64,000 nt of DNA from the NCBI RefSeq assembly GCF_036231355.1, contig NZ_CP109496.1, positions 7,626,001 through 7,690,000 on the forward strand. Direction: 5' to 3'. This document shows positions 34,402 through 42,373 of this stretch, piece by piece (the first letter of the stretch is position 1; each line of letters opens with the position of its first letter). The translations under genes and the position numbers were made by a program. The notes beneath the pieces are model-generated. The model worked only from the letters and a program-made list of their open reading frames with translations. It ran no database searches and was not told where the DNA came from. The stretch is from Streptomyces sp. NBC_01431. Lineage in GTDB: Bacteria > Actinomycetota > Actinomycetes > Streptomycetales > Streptomycetaceae.

Positions 34402-34576
34402 CGACCCATGGCGGGCGGGAACGGTTCGTCGATCTGCGGCAGGTCGACCTCGGCCAGGTCGATCAGGTCGTAGTCGGCGTCGCCGCGCTTCTGGGCCTGC
34501 TCCAGGACCCACCGTGCGACGCGTTCGCCGCACGTCCGGTGCGGGTGCTGCCGAGAATGATCGCCATCTTCGGCAT
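34402..34576 (-). pseudogene. NADPH-dependent FMN reductase remnant
   Basis: On the minus strand MPKMAIILGSTRTGR, the start of an NADPH-dependent FMN reductase with its flavin-phosphate loop, is followed after a one-base frame change by GERVARWVLEQAQKRGDADY, then DLIDLAEVDLPQID. The remaining two thirds of the domain are lost. Downstream to the reductase gene at 34107 there is only eroded sequence. Confidence 0.6.
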
Positions 34577-34800
34577 CGTGCCTCCGGCAGGTGGAAGAAG
34601 CATTCGGCTCCCTGCCCAGGGCGCGGATCGGTCCCCCGGCCACGCGTGATCAACCGCTTGCCGAGGACAGCGCCGACGTCGGCACGCGGACGGGGAACCG
34701 GACGGCAGGGGTTCACTGGCCGGTAGCCGAGGCTCGGGTTCCTCCTGGATTGGCTGAGCGGTTCGGTGACTTGGGGGAGCGGTGGCTGTCGGGCCGGGCC

Positions 34801-35943
34801 TTACCGGGCTGCCGGGCCGGAGGTGAAGAACGCGACCATCTGCTCCAGGCCCCGCGCGCCGAACATCGTGTCCAGGTTGGCGGCGGACTCGGCGGCGGAC
34901 GACTCGCTGCGCGGGAAGAGGGCCTCCTCGTACGCGGCCAGAGCGGCTTCGGTGTCGCCGCGATGTGCGGCGATGGCCAGGGCGAGTTCGGAGCCGTCGA
35001 ACATGGCGAGGTTGGCGCCCTCCCCGGCGAAGGGGGACATGACGTGAGCGGCGTCACCGAGGAGCGTCACGCCCGGTACGCGGTCCCAGCGATGCCCGAC
35101 GGGCAGGGCGTGAATAGGGCGCGGGGTGATCGTGTCCGCGTCGGCTACCAGGGCGCGCAGACCCTCGTCCCAGCCCTCGAAGTGGGTGAGGACCGCAGCC
35201 TTGGCGGCTGCCTGGTCGGTGAAGTCGGCCGTGTCCAGCCAGCCCTCGTCGACCTTGAGTGCCGTGTAGACGTGGAGACTGCCATCGCTCTCCCGGTGCG
35301 CGAGGACACCGCGTTCGTCCCCCAGGGCGATGAAGAACCCGCCGCCGATGACTGCGGCGCTGCGCGGGTGACGGGTGTCGGCGTCGAACAGGTCGGTCTC
35401 GACGAAGGAGATGCCGGTGTAGGCGGGCCGGGCATCCGAGACCAGCGGCCTAATCCGGGACCAGGCGCCGTCCGCGCCGATCAGGAGATCGGTGGTGATG
35501 GCCGAGCCGTCGGCGAACGTCACCTCATGACGCCCGTCGCCCAGCGCGCGGGCGCCGGTACCCTTGCGGCCCCAGTGGATCGTGCCGTCGGGCAGGGAGC
35601 CCAACAGCAGGTCCCGCAGGTCGCCACGGTCCACCTCCGGCCGGCCGCCGGTGCCGTCGTCCTCCTCGGCCACGTGCACCGTGCCGTCGGGGCCGAGCAG
35701 GCGCATGGCCTGACCACCCTCATGGACGATCTTGAGGAAGTCGTCGTGGAGGTCGGCGGCGTGCAGGGCCTTCTGCCCGTTGTTCTCGTGGATGTCGAGC
35801 ATCCCGCCCTGCGTACGGACCGCGGCCGACGCCTCCAGCTCGAAGACCGCCGACTCAATGCCGTTGACGTGCAGAACACGGGCGGCGGTCAGGCCGCCAA
35901 GACCTGCGCCGACGATCGCGATCGGGAAATGGCTGGTGCTCAT
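34801..35943 (-). CDS. FAD-dependent monooxygenase (TetX-like)
   Basis: A 380-aa group A flavin monooxygenase. The dinucleotide motif IVGAGLGGLTAARVL is at 10-24. Q-G-G-M-L-D-I-H-E-N-N-G-Q (about 45-57) and GDAAHVMSPFAGEGANLAM (about 295-313) closely follow the tetracycline-inactivating TetX subgroup. It uses NAD(P)H and O2 to hydroxylate an aromatic or polyketide. The upstream region carries two copies of the palindrome also present before the TetR gene behind it, so induction by its substrate is expected. Tetracycline itself as substrate is only a possibility. Confidence 0.92.
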   Translation of the reverse strand: MSTSHFPIAIVGAGLGGLTAARVLHVNGIESAVFELEASAAVRTQGGMLDIHENNGQKALHAADLHDDFLKIVHEGGQAMRLLGPDGTVHVAEEDDGTGGRPEVDRGDLRDLLLGSLPDGTIHWGRKGTGARALGDGRHEVTFADGSAITTDLLIGADGAWSRIRPLVSDARPAYTGISFVETDLFDADTRHPRSAAVIGGGFFIALGDERGVLAHRESDGSLHVYTALKVDEGWLDTADFTDQAAAKAAVLTHFEGWDEGLRALVADADTITPRPIHALPVGHRWDRVPGVTLLGDAAHVMSPFAGEGANLAMFDGSELALAIAAHRGDTEAALAAYEEALFPRSESSAAESAANLDTMFGARGLEQMVAFFTSGPAAR

Positions 35944-36074
35944 GGGGGCCTCCGAAAGCAGTAGGGGAACGCCTCTGGCCGCCGAGCTGGCCCCGCCGAC
36001 ACGGCCAAGCTCCCGAGGGAGGCCGGCGTACGCGTGATCGGCAGGCTATGGCGCGGCCACACACAAGACCGTAG

Positions 36075-36101
36075 CGAACATGTTCGTTGCGAACAAGTTC
36101 G
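36075..36101. promoter_or_regulatory. Double TetR operator upstream of the TetX-like gene
   Basis: CGAACATGTTCG (36075-36086, perfect 12-bp palindrome) and CGAACAAGTTCG (36090-36101, one mismatch at the centre) lie in tandem, three bases apart, 132 bp before the start codon at 35943. The same perfect 12-mer occurs before the TetR gene at 36908-36919. Confidence 0.75.
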
Positions 36102-36198
36102 ATGCGGTCTGTGCGTCAGCGGCAGGCTGCGAGGAAACTGCGTTCAACCAAGCAGCAGCCGTCGGCAGGGCGGGCGGGCGGGCGAGCGCGCCCGGAAC

Positions 36199-36894
36199 TC
36201 AGCCTCCTGCGCCCGGAACGCGCGTGTGCACAATGCCGTTGACCAGGACGTCGAAGCTCCAGCGGATCCTGTCCGACACCGAGCCGCCGATCAGGGCAGG
36301 CATGTGCGCGGTGATCGCCGGATGCGTGGCGGCGTCCACGGCGTGCAGCGCACGCACGGTGGCGTTCCAGTCGTCCTCGGAGGCGAGATCGTGCTTACGC
36401 GTCGAGTGCTCGGCAGCGGTGGCCGTCGCGTCCTGGAGCAGTTTGTCCACCCCCCAGGCGACCTCCTTGCGGCCGGCGCCGCTTTGTGACAGGAGATCGA
36501 GGATGCGCTCCACCAGGCGCAGGTAGTTCTCGCCGCTCGGGCGGGCGACGAGCGCCGCCCGCGCCAGCTGCGGGTGCTCGAACAGCACCTGGGTGTACGA
36601 AGTCATGACGGCGCGCAGCTGCTCGCGCCAGCCCTCACCTCCGTCCCGCCCGGTCAGGTCGACCCCGCCGAGCAGGGAATCGAGAACGGCCGCGTGCAGC
36701 TCGGCGGTGTTGGCGATGTAGACGTACAGTGACGCCGGGCCGGTATCCAGCTCCTGTGCCAGGCGGCGCATCGTGACCTTCCCCAGCCCCTCCGCCCGCA
36801 TGATCCGCAAGGCGGTATCCACAATCCAGCGCCGGGACAGGGCGGGCTTCGCCGGACGCTCCCGGCGGCTGATCGGCTCTCTTCTCGCAGTCAT
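36199..36894 (-). CDS. TetR family regulator of the TetX-like gene
   Basis: A 231-aa TetR protein with a class-specific C-terminal domain (TetR_C type). Its HTH at about 25-70 includes VTMRRLAQELDTGPASLYVY. It is on the same strand as the monooxygenase gene and upstream of it. The identical palindrome in front of both genes makes it the probable repressor of both. A tetracycline-like or other polyketide ligand is plausible from the enzyme partner. Confidence 0.92.
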   Translation of the reverse strand: MTARREPISRRERPAKPALSRRWIVDTALRIMRAEGLGKVTMRRLAQELDTGPASLYVYIANTAELHAAVLDSLLGGVDLTGRDGGEGWREQLRAVMTSYTQVLFEHPQLARAALVARPSGENYLRLVERILDLLSQSGAGRKEVAWGVDKLLQDATATAAEHSTRKHDLASEDDWNATVRALHAVDAATHPAITAHMPALIGGSVSDRIRWSFDVLVNGIVHTRVPGAGG

Positions 36895-36907
36895 AACCGG
36901 ATCGTAA

Positions 36908-36919
36908 CGAACATGTTCG
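36908..36919. promoter_or_regulatory. TetR operator upstream of the tetR gene
   Basis: CGAACATGTTCG, 14 bp before the start codon of the minus-strand TetR gene, is identical to the operator at 36075-36086. Autoregulation is inferred. Confidence 0.75.
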
Positions 36920-36959
36920 CAGTGCGGGATTGCCCGGTTCGCTCTCGGCCCCCATGGGC

Positions 36960-37364
36960 GGGCGGTCTCACAATTGCCAGTTGTGCGAGTTCTGCGAGAC
37001 CCCCAAAGGCGGTGAAGAAGAGGCGTGTGAGGGCGCCTTCGACTCCGGTGCCGGTGAAGTATTCGTCCTTGGCGAGGAAGTGGACCGGGCGCGGGGCCAG
37101 GAGAGCGATGACGATGCTGTCGATGAATGACAGGTGGTTGCCGGCGAGAATGACCGGGCCGCGCCGCGGGACGTTGCCGCGGCCGCGGATGACGCGCCGG
37201 TAGATCAGTCGCAGGAGCGGGGCGAGTACGAGCCGGGCGAGGGAGTGGAGCGCTGTCTCAACGGCGGACACGGCGAACATCCGGCGGCCATCGGGCACGG
37301 GGCCGTGGCGCAGGTGGACGAAGAACCGGCCACCAGGCACCAGCAATGCTGCGATCCTGGCCAT
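36960..37364 (-). pseudogene. Chimeric remnant: methyltransferase scrap joined to a PlsC acyltransferase
   Basis: A single open frame (up to 175 aa) is a mosaic. ARIAALLVPGGRFFVHLRHG then PVPDGRRMFAVSAVE (37364 to about 37254) is the C-terminal piece of a class I SAM methyltransferase. The rest, with RGRGNVPRRGPVILAGNHLS then FIDSIVIALL, is the N-terminal third of a PlsC-type acyltransferase, holding the H-x4-D motif (NHLSFID). Both lack most of their domains. The ISKra4 fragment begins at once on the other strand, so rearrangement rather than a designed fusion is likely. Confidence 0.6.
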
Positions 37365-37609
37365 CGCCCCTTGAGGTCGGCTGGCCCATCGCCAGCGGCA
37401 TCGTTGAAGGATCCGCACGCCATCTGGTGGCCGACCGTCTCGACATCACCGGCAGCAGATGGAGCGCTCCCGGCGCCGAAGCCGTACTCACCCTCCGTGC
37501 CCTCATCAGCAACGGAGACTTCCCGCAATATTGGATCTTCCACACCCAGCGGGAACGCGCACGCCTCCATCCCCACCCCGACCAGCACCACTACGAACTC
37601 GGAGCCTGA
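37346..37609 (+). pseudogene. ISKra4-family transposase C-terminal fragment
   Basis: About 85 residues matching the end of ISKra4 transposases: GWPIASGIVEGSARHLVADR, then LDITGSRWSAPGAEAVLTLR, then ALISNGDFPQYWIFH. The catalytic acidic residue in I-V-E-G is present, but the rest of the gene is gone and no terminal inverted repeats are seen. Confidence 0.75.
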
Positions 37610-37847
37610 CCCCCAAGCTCACTCAAAAGGAGCCGCACCCAAGGCAGTTGTGCCAGCGTCGCCGGATTCCCAGGACGGGCATCGCCCCGGGTTCTGCAAA
37701 ACCGGCAAGCCTGACGGTGTGTCACCTGTCGTGCCGTGAACTGGGTTCGGGTGATTGATAGTTGGCTTCTTCAGGCTAGAGGGTGGGAAACGGGCCGTTC
37801 GGCTTTGAGGGCGTGGCTGGGAGGTTCTGTACCTATGTCGGCTCGGG

Positions 37848-38969
37848 TCAGTCCGGGTTGGGGACGAAGGCGGGTAGCGCGGCGAGGCTGTGGCTCACGG
37901 CCTCGCTCCCGTACTTGAACATCTGCCGCTCGTAGTTGTCGACCGCGGAGAGAAGGTCTCGACGGCCCTCGGCGGCCTCAACCAGGCAGCGGCTCAGCAG
38001 GTCGGCATCGCGCAGGGCGGTGTTGGCACCGTTGCCGCCGGTCGGAGAGGTGGCGTGGATGGCGTCACCGAGCAGTGTGACCGGACCGGGCGCCCAGCGC
38101 TCACCTGGCTCGACCACCCCGATGGACAGCAGGGTGCTGTTGTCCGGGTCGGCCTGCTCGATGAGCGCCTGCAGGTCCGGGTGCCAACCTTTCATCCTGG
38201 CCAGCGCGGCCTCCTGTGCCGTCAAGGTGCCGAGAGAGCCGTTCGGCGGGAGGATCATGGCCCAGCGCACGTAGTCATGGATGTCAGGGAGCGTTACTTC
38301 GGGTGCCAGTTTCTCCGCCGCTTCCTTGGGCGGAATGGGGAACCGCATCGCCCCGAGCAGCAGACTCACTCCGCCGCCGACGATCTTCCCGCCGTAGGCC
38401 CGGGACAGGCCGACGAACTGCTCCGTCAGTGGGGTGCGGCCGATGACGAACCGCACGCCGGTGTCGGTCGGGGTGGTCTGTGGCGTCAGCACCTGGCGAA
38501 CCGCGGAGCCGACCCCGTCCGCACCGACGAGCAGATCAGCGATTGCCGGATCGCGTTGCGCGAACCGGGCTTCGACCTTGCCGTTGTCCAAGACGTCGTA
38601 ACCGGTCAGCGCAGCGCCGGTGTGCACGGTGAGTCCGGTCAGCAGCAGGTACCGGAGTACTTGCCGGTCGACCGCGATCCCGCTCCTGGCGGGGCCGAGT
38701 TCGCCGATCTTGTTGAGCTGGGCGTCCAAGGCCAGTCGCTCAACGTAGGTGTCACTGACGACCGCGTCCAGCAGCGGGTGCCAACGCTGTGGCAGACAGC
38801 TACGCAGCGCCGCGAATCCGACCGGATCCAGTACGAGCCGATACCCCTGGAAGCGTGCGGTGATGGCTGGGTCCCGCTCGTACACGTCGACCTCGATCCC
38901 GGCACCCCGCAGGCCCTGCGCCAAGCACAGACCCCCCAGACCGGCTCCGGCCACGGAAACTCGCATCAC
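37848..38969 (-). CDS. FAD-dependent monooxygenase
   Basis: A 373-aa group A flavin monooxygenase. The GAGLGGLCLAQGLRGAGIEV dinucleotide fold is at 8-27, L-V-G-A-D-G-V-G-S (about 145-153) and the second FAD motif GDAIHATSPTGGNGANTAL (about 303-321). It resembles enzymes hydroxylating aromatic polyketides. It is divergent from a TetR gene across a 127-bp gap with repeated palindromes, so it is likely derepressed by its own substrate. Substrate unknown. Confidence 0.92.
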   Translation of the reverse strand: MMRVSVAGAGLGGLCLAQGLRGAGIEVDVYERDPAITARFQGYRLVLDPVGFAALRSCLPQRWHPLLDAVVSDTYVERLALDAQLNKIGELGPARSGIAVDRQVLRYLLLTGLTVHTGAALTGYDVLDNGKVEARFAQRDPAIADLLVGADGVGSAVRQVLTPQTTPTDTGVRFVIGRTPLTEQFVGLSRAYGGKIVGGGVSLLLGAMRFPIPPKEAAEKLAPEVTLPDIHDYVRWAMILPPNGSLGTLTAQEAALARMKGWHPDLQALIEQADPDNSTLLSIGVVEPGERWAPGPVTLLGDAIHATSPTGGNGANTALRDADLLSRCLVEAAEGRRDLLSAVDNYERQMFKYGSEAVSHSLAALPAFVPNPD

Positions 38970-39036
38970 ATACCTCCAGAGGACTCTCCGAACCCTGCTC
39001 AGGACCTGAGCAGGGGTCCGCCAGCCACGCAGATAC

Positions 39037-39087
39037 GAACTTAGTTCTGCATGGACGATCTAAGTTCTAGAAGGCGAACTTAGTTCG
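39037..39087. promoter_or_regulatory. Repeated TetR operators (GAACTTAGTTC)
   Basis: GAACTTAGTTC occurs at 39037-39047 and again at 39076-39086, where it extends to the 13-bp palindrome CGAACTTAGTTCG (39075-39087). A half-site (CTAAGTTC) lies between them near 39060. They fill the gap between the divergent monooxygenase and TetR genes and differ from the CGAACATGTTCG sites of the other pair. Confidence 0.75.
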
Positions 39088-39096
39088 TGTCAAGCT

Positions 39097-39858
39097 ATGC
39101 TGGTCAGCATGCCCACCCCTCCCCGGCAACGCCGAGCAGCCCGTCGCGCCCAGTCCGCTGGGGAGCCCTCAGCGGCCCGCCCGCGCAAGAAGCCCATCAC
39201 AGTCGACCGGATCACCGACGCCGCCCTGCAGGTCGTGGCCACCGAGGGCTACGAAGCGCTGACCATCCGTCGCGTCGCCGCGGTGCTCGGTACCGGGCCG
39301 TCGTCGCTGTACGCACACATCGTCAGCAAGGAGGACATCGACGATCTGCTCATCGGCCGGCTCTGCCGCGAGATCGTGCTGCCCGAGCCGGACCCGGCCA
39401 GCTGGCGCAAGCAAATCCTCGACGTGTACGCGCAGATTCGCGACCAGTACCTGAAATACCCCGGAATCTCCCGTGCCGCGCTGGGCGTTGTCCCCACCAA
39501 CCTCTCCACGTTGCGGGTGAGGGAAGGGCTTTTGGCGATCCTGCTCCGCGGCGGAATCGAGCCGAAGACCGCCGCCTGGGTACTCGATGCCCTGTCTCTC
39601 TACGTCAGCGCCTACGCCTTGGAGCAGTCGCTGGTCCTGCAGCGGCGCAGAGACCCTGACCAGGAATGGGTCCTTGGCCGCGAGGAGTTGATCCGCCGGT
39701 TCACCGAGCTGCCGGCCGACACGTTTCCGCAGACCCGACGCTATGCCGCTGAGCTGACCTCCGGCACCGGACACGACCGGTTCGAGTTCACCCTCGGCCT
39801 GATCATGGACAACCTCACCCAGCCCCAGCCGACACCGGCATCCGACGCCGCCGAATGA
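39097..39858 (+). CDS. TetR family regulator
   Basis: A 253-aa TetR protein. A basic N-terminal extension (about 1-33) precedes the HTH (about 34-85; ITDAALQVVATEGYEALTIR and VLGTGPSSLYAHI). A second ATG lies 12 bp inside and may be the true start. It is divergent from the monooxygenase gene and is its likely repressor. The C-terminal domain is of the tetracycline-repressor-like kind. Confidence 0.92.
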   Translation: MLVSMPTPPRQRRAARRAQSAGEPSAARPRKKPITVDRITDAALQVVATEGYEALTIRRVAAVLGTGPSSLYAHIVSKEDIDDLLIGRLCREIVLPEPDPASWRKQILDVYAQIRDQYLKYPGISRAALGVVPTNLSTLRVREGLLAILLRGGIEPKTAAWVLDALSLYVSAYALEQSLVLQRRRDPDQEWVLGREELIRRFTELPADTFPQTRRYAAELTSGTGHDRFEFTLGLIMDNLTQPQPTPASDAAE

Positions 39859-40083
39859 ACGCCGCGGCCCGAGGCGGGTCCGTACCGGTTCGGACGGCGA
39901 CAGGACGTGCGTGGCGCGGCAGCGCCCCGCACCAGCGGCAACTCGTGCTGCACGCCGCCCTCGAAGTCGATCGTGCGGTCGCCGACGTGCATCGCGGTCG
40001 GGTACTCGGTGTTGGTCCCGGCGGCGCGGGCGGGCGTACCTCCGGCGTAGGTTCACAAAAACCGTGGACGGTCGAAGTACGCG

Positions 40084-41223
40084 TCAGCTGACCCGAAGAC
40101 CGACCGCCAGCGTCAGCTCAAGGACCCGGTGTGGCGACGCGAGATCCGGAAACAGCTCCCGCAGCTGCGACAGCCGGTACCGGACGGTCTGGGGATGGAC
40201 GAACAACGCCGCCGCCACCTCGTCCCGCCTGCCCTGGTGCAGCAGCCACGCCCGCAATGTCTCCTCCAGCCGCCGTGCGGTCGCGACAGGCAAAGTCCGC
40301 AACGGTGCGAGGGCTCGGGCACGCAGGTCTGCGAACGCGTCCCCGTCGGCGCTCAGCACGAGCTCGGGCAGGTGCTCCTCGGTGTCGCGGATATCGGAGG
40401 AGAGGGAGCGCGCGCGTGCGGCTCGTGCGTACGAGGCGGACGCACGAGTCCATGGCCGGGCCGGGCCGACCACGGCGGTGCGGTCGGTCAGCTGCCGCAA
40501 GAGATGTGATCGGTCGGCATCGGGGACGAGCAGCACACCGAAGGCGTCCGGCAGATCGTCGAGGACGAGGGTGCTCGGGTCGAGCGCGCGGTAGGCAGGC
40601 CGGGCCTGGGCGGCGGGCAGCAGGACCGCGGTCAGTGAAACCGGAGGCTGCCACCCAGCCCGTTGGACAGAGGCCAGCAGCACGTCCGGGCTCGCGCCGG
40701 CGAGGAGGTCGCGGGCCAGGTGTTCCAGGTGGCGCTCGTGGTCCCGGCCGCGGGCGGCCAGTTCGTCGGCGTGGCCCGCGGCGCTCGCGGCGGAGAGCTC
40801 GTCGATGTAGGCGAAGGTCAGCTCGGCGAACTTGGCGACCTCGGCGGCGGGCAGACCTGCGGGTACGGCACCGGCTGCCAGGCATCGCCAGGCCACGCGG
40901 GCGCCGACGCGGTAGGCGCTGAGCAGGGCGTCCATCGAACGGCCGTCGCGCACCTCGCCGCGGCCCAGCTCGTAGGCTGCGTCACCGGCGTCGCCGCCTG
41001 TGGCTTTCCCGCTCGCGAGGTCCAGGTAGTGCCCCAGGGCGGTGCGGACGGCTCGGCGGATGGTGGCGCCCATGCGGCCCGAAAGGGCGTTGGCGTAGGG
41101 AGGGACCTCGTCGATGATCGCCTGGACGACCTCGTCGGCGGTGGTCTTCAGCGCGGCCCGAAGTGCGGTGACCGTCGTCTCATCCAGGGCCAGCTCGCTG
41201 GCCCTCCGGATTGCATGGCTCAT
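40084..41223 (-). CDS. PucR/CdaR-type helix-turn-helix regulator
   Basis: A 379-aa regulator. A long N-terminal helical region, a middle domain and a C-terminal PucR-type HTH (about 320-375: LEETLRAWLLHQGRRDEVAA, then FVHPQTVRYRLSQLRELF) are seen. The ATG at 41223 has GGGAA upstream; one 21 bp earlier is less likely because it overlaps an inverted repeat. It is divergent from the ferredoxin reductase/desaturase operon, which is its natural target. This trio (PucR regulator, reductase, desaturase) is a recurring actinobacterial arrangement. Confidence 0.88.
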   Translation of the reverse strand: MSHAIRRASELALDETTVTALRAALKTTADEVVQAIIDEVPPYANALSGRMGATIRRAVRTALGHYLDLASGKATGGDAGDAAYELGRGEVRDGRSMDALLSAYRVGARVAWRCLAAGAVPAGLPAAEVAKFAELTFAYIDELSAASAAGHADELAARGRDHERHLEHLARDLLAGASPDVLLASVQRAGWQPPVSLTAVLLPAAQARPAYRALDPSTLVLDDLPDAFGVLLVPDADRSHLLRQLTDRTAVVGPARPWTRASASYARAARARSLSSDIRDTEEHLPELVLSADGDAFADLRARALAPLRTLPVATARRLEETLRAWLLHQGRRDEVAAALFVHPQTVRYRLSQLRELFPDLASPHRVLELTLAVGLRVS

Positions 41224-41227
41224 GTTT

Positions 41228-41244
41228 TTGTTCCCTGCGAACAA
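41228..41244. promoter_or_regulatory. Inverted repeat between PucR-type gene and reductase operon
   Basis: TTGTTC (41228-41233) and GAACAA (41239-41244) form a perfect repeat with a 5-bp spacer directly upstream of the regulator start. It lies 67 bp before the reductase start. A likely operator for the divergent pair. Confidence 0.6.
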
Positions 41245-41310
41245 TTCCGCCGACCAGATTCACATCCTGCGGTCAGGACTTTACGCCTTGCGGCGCAGCA
41301 AGCTGGAGTC

Positions 41311-42366
41311 ATGACGAGTACAGCCCTTCGCAGCAGGGCGTGGAAACTGCTTGAGATGGTCACGACGCCGCTGCTGCCGTCGGACTACCTCGACCTGGTC
41401 AGCCCGCTGCGTGCGGGCGCCGACCTGCGTGGGCGCATCGAGGCCCTGCACCCCGAGACGGGTGACGCCGCGACCATCGTGATCAGGCCGGGGCGGGGCT
41501 GGCGCGGTCACACGGCCGGTCAGTACGTGCGGATCGGGGTCGACGTGGACGGAGTGCGCCTGTGGCGTGCCTACTCCATCACCTCGCCGACAAACCGCCA
41601 GGACGGTCGCGTCACGATCACCGTGAAGGCGATCCCGGGCGGCAAGGTCAGCAACCACCTGGTCCGCAGGGCAAAACCGGGCACCCTGATCCAGCTCGAC
41701 CAGCCGACCGGTGACTTCGTGCTGCCGCAGGCCAAGCCCGCCAAGGTGCTCTACCTGACGGCCGGCAGCGGCATCACGCCCGTGATGGGCATGTTGCGCG
41801 ACATCGAGTTCGACGACGTCGTCATGGTCCACTGCGCGCCACAGCCGCAAGACGTGATCTTCCGCGACGAACTGCACGACCTGGTCGCGGACAAGAAGCT
41901 GCGGCTCACCGAGGTGCACACCGACACAGACGGCAGACTCGACATCGCCCGTCTCGACGAACTCGTGCCCGACTGGGCCGAGCGCGAGACCTGGGCTTGC
42001 GGGCCCACGGGCCTGCTCGACGCCGCCGAAGAGCACTGGACCGAGCACGGCGTACAGGGGCGTCTGCACACCGAACGCTTCCGCCCCGGCATCGTCGTCG
42101 CCGGTGACGGCGGCGAGGTCACGTTCAGCGCCACCCGCAAGACCGTCGACGCGGACGGCGCCACGCCGTTGCTGGACATCGGCGAGCAGGCCGACGTGCT
42201 CATGCCCTCCGGGTGCCGCATGGGCATCTGCTTCGGCTGCATCACGCCGCTCAAGGCGGGCGCCGTCCGCGACCTGCGCACCGGCGAGATCACCGAGGCC
42301 GAGCCGGGCGTCCTCATCCAGACCTGCGTGTCCGCCGCGGCGGGCCCCTGCGACATCGACCGGTAG
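41311..42366 (+). CDS. Ferredoxin reductase with C-terminal [2Fe-2S] domain
   Basis: A 351-aa flavoprotein. FAD-binding R-x-Y-S-[IL]-T-S (RAYSITSPT, about 89-97), NAD(P)H-binding G-S-G-I-T-P-V-M (about 152-159) and a plant-type [2Fe-2S] domain (S-G-C-R-M-G-I-C-F-G-C, about 302-312, with a last Cys in LIQTCVS) are in the order of Rv3230c-like reductases. It passes electrons from NADPH to the fatty-acid desaturase encoded eight bases downstream. Probably under control of the divergent PucR-type protein. Confidence 0.93.
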   Translation: MTSTALRSRAWKLLEMVTTPLLPSDYLDLVSPLRAGADLRGRIEALHPETGDAATIVIRPGRGWRGHTAGQYVRIGVDVDGVRLWRAYSITSPTNRQDGRVTITVKAIPGGKVSNHLVRRAKPGTLIQLDQPTGDFVLPQAKPAKVLYLTAGSGITPVMGMLRDIEFDDVVMVHCAPQPQDVIFRDELHDLVADKKLRLTEVHTDTDGRLDIARLDELVPDWAERETWACGPTGLLDAAEEHWTEHGVQGRLHTERFRPGIVVAGDGGEVTFSATRKTVDADGATPLLDIGEQADVLMPSGCRMGICFGCITPLKAGAVRDLRTGEITEAEPGVLIQTCVSAAAGPCDIDR

Positions 42367-42373
42367 GAGCACC

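Noticed and set aside
40663..41310. Upstream extension of the ferredoxin reductase frame
   Set aside because: The added text is antisense to the PucR-type gene. The ATG at 41311 has a ribosome site and matches the family start.
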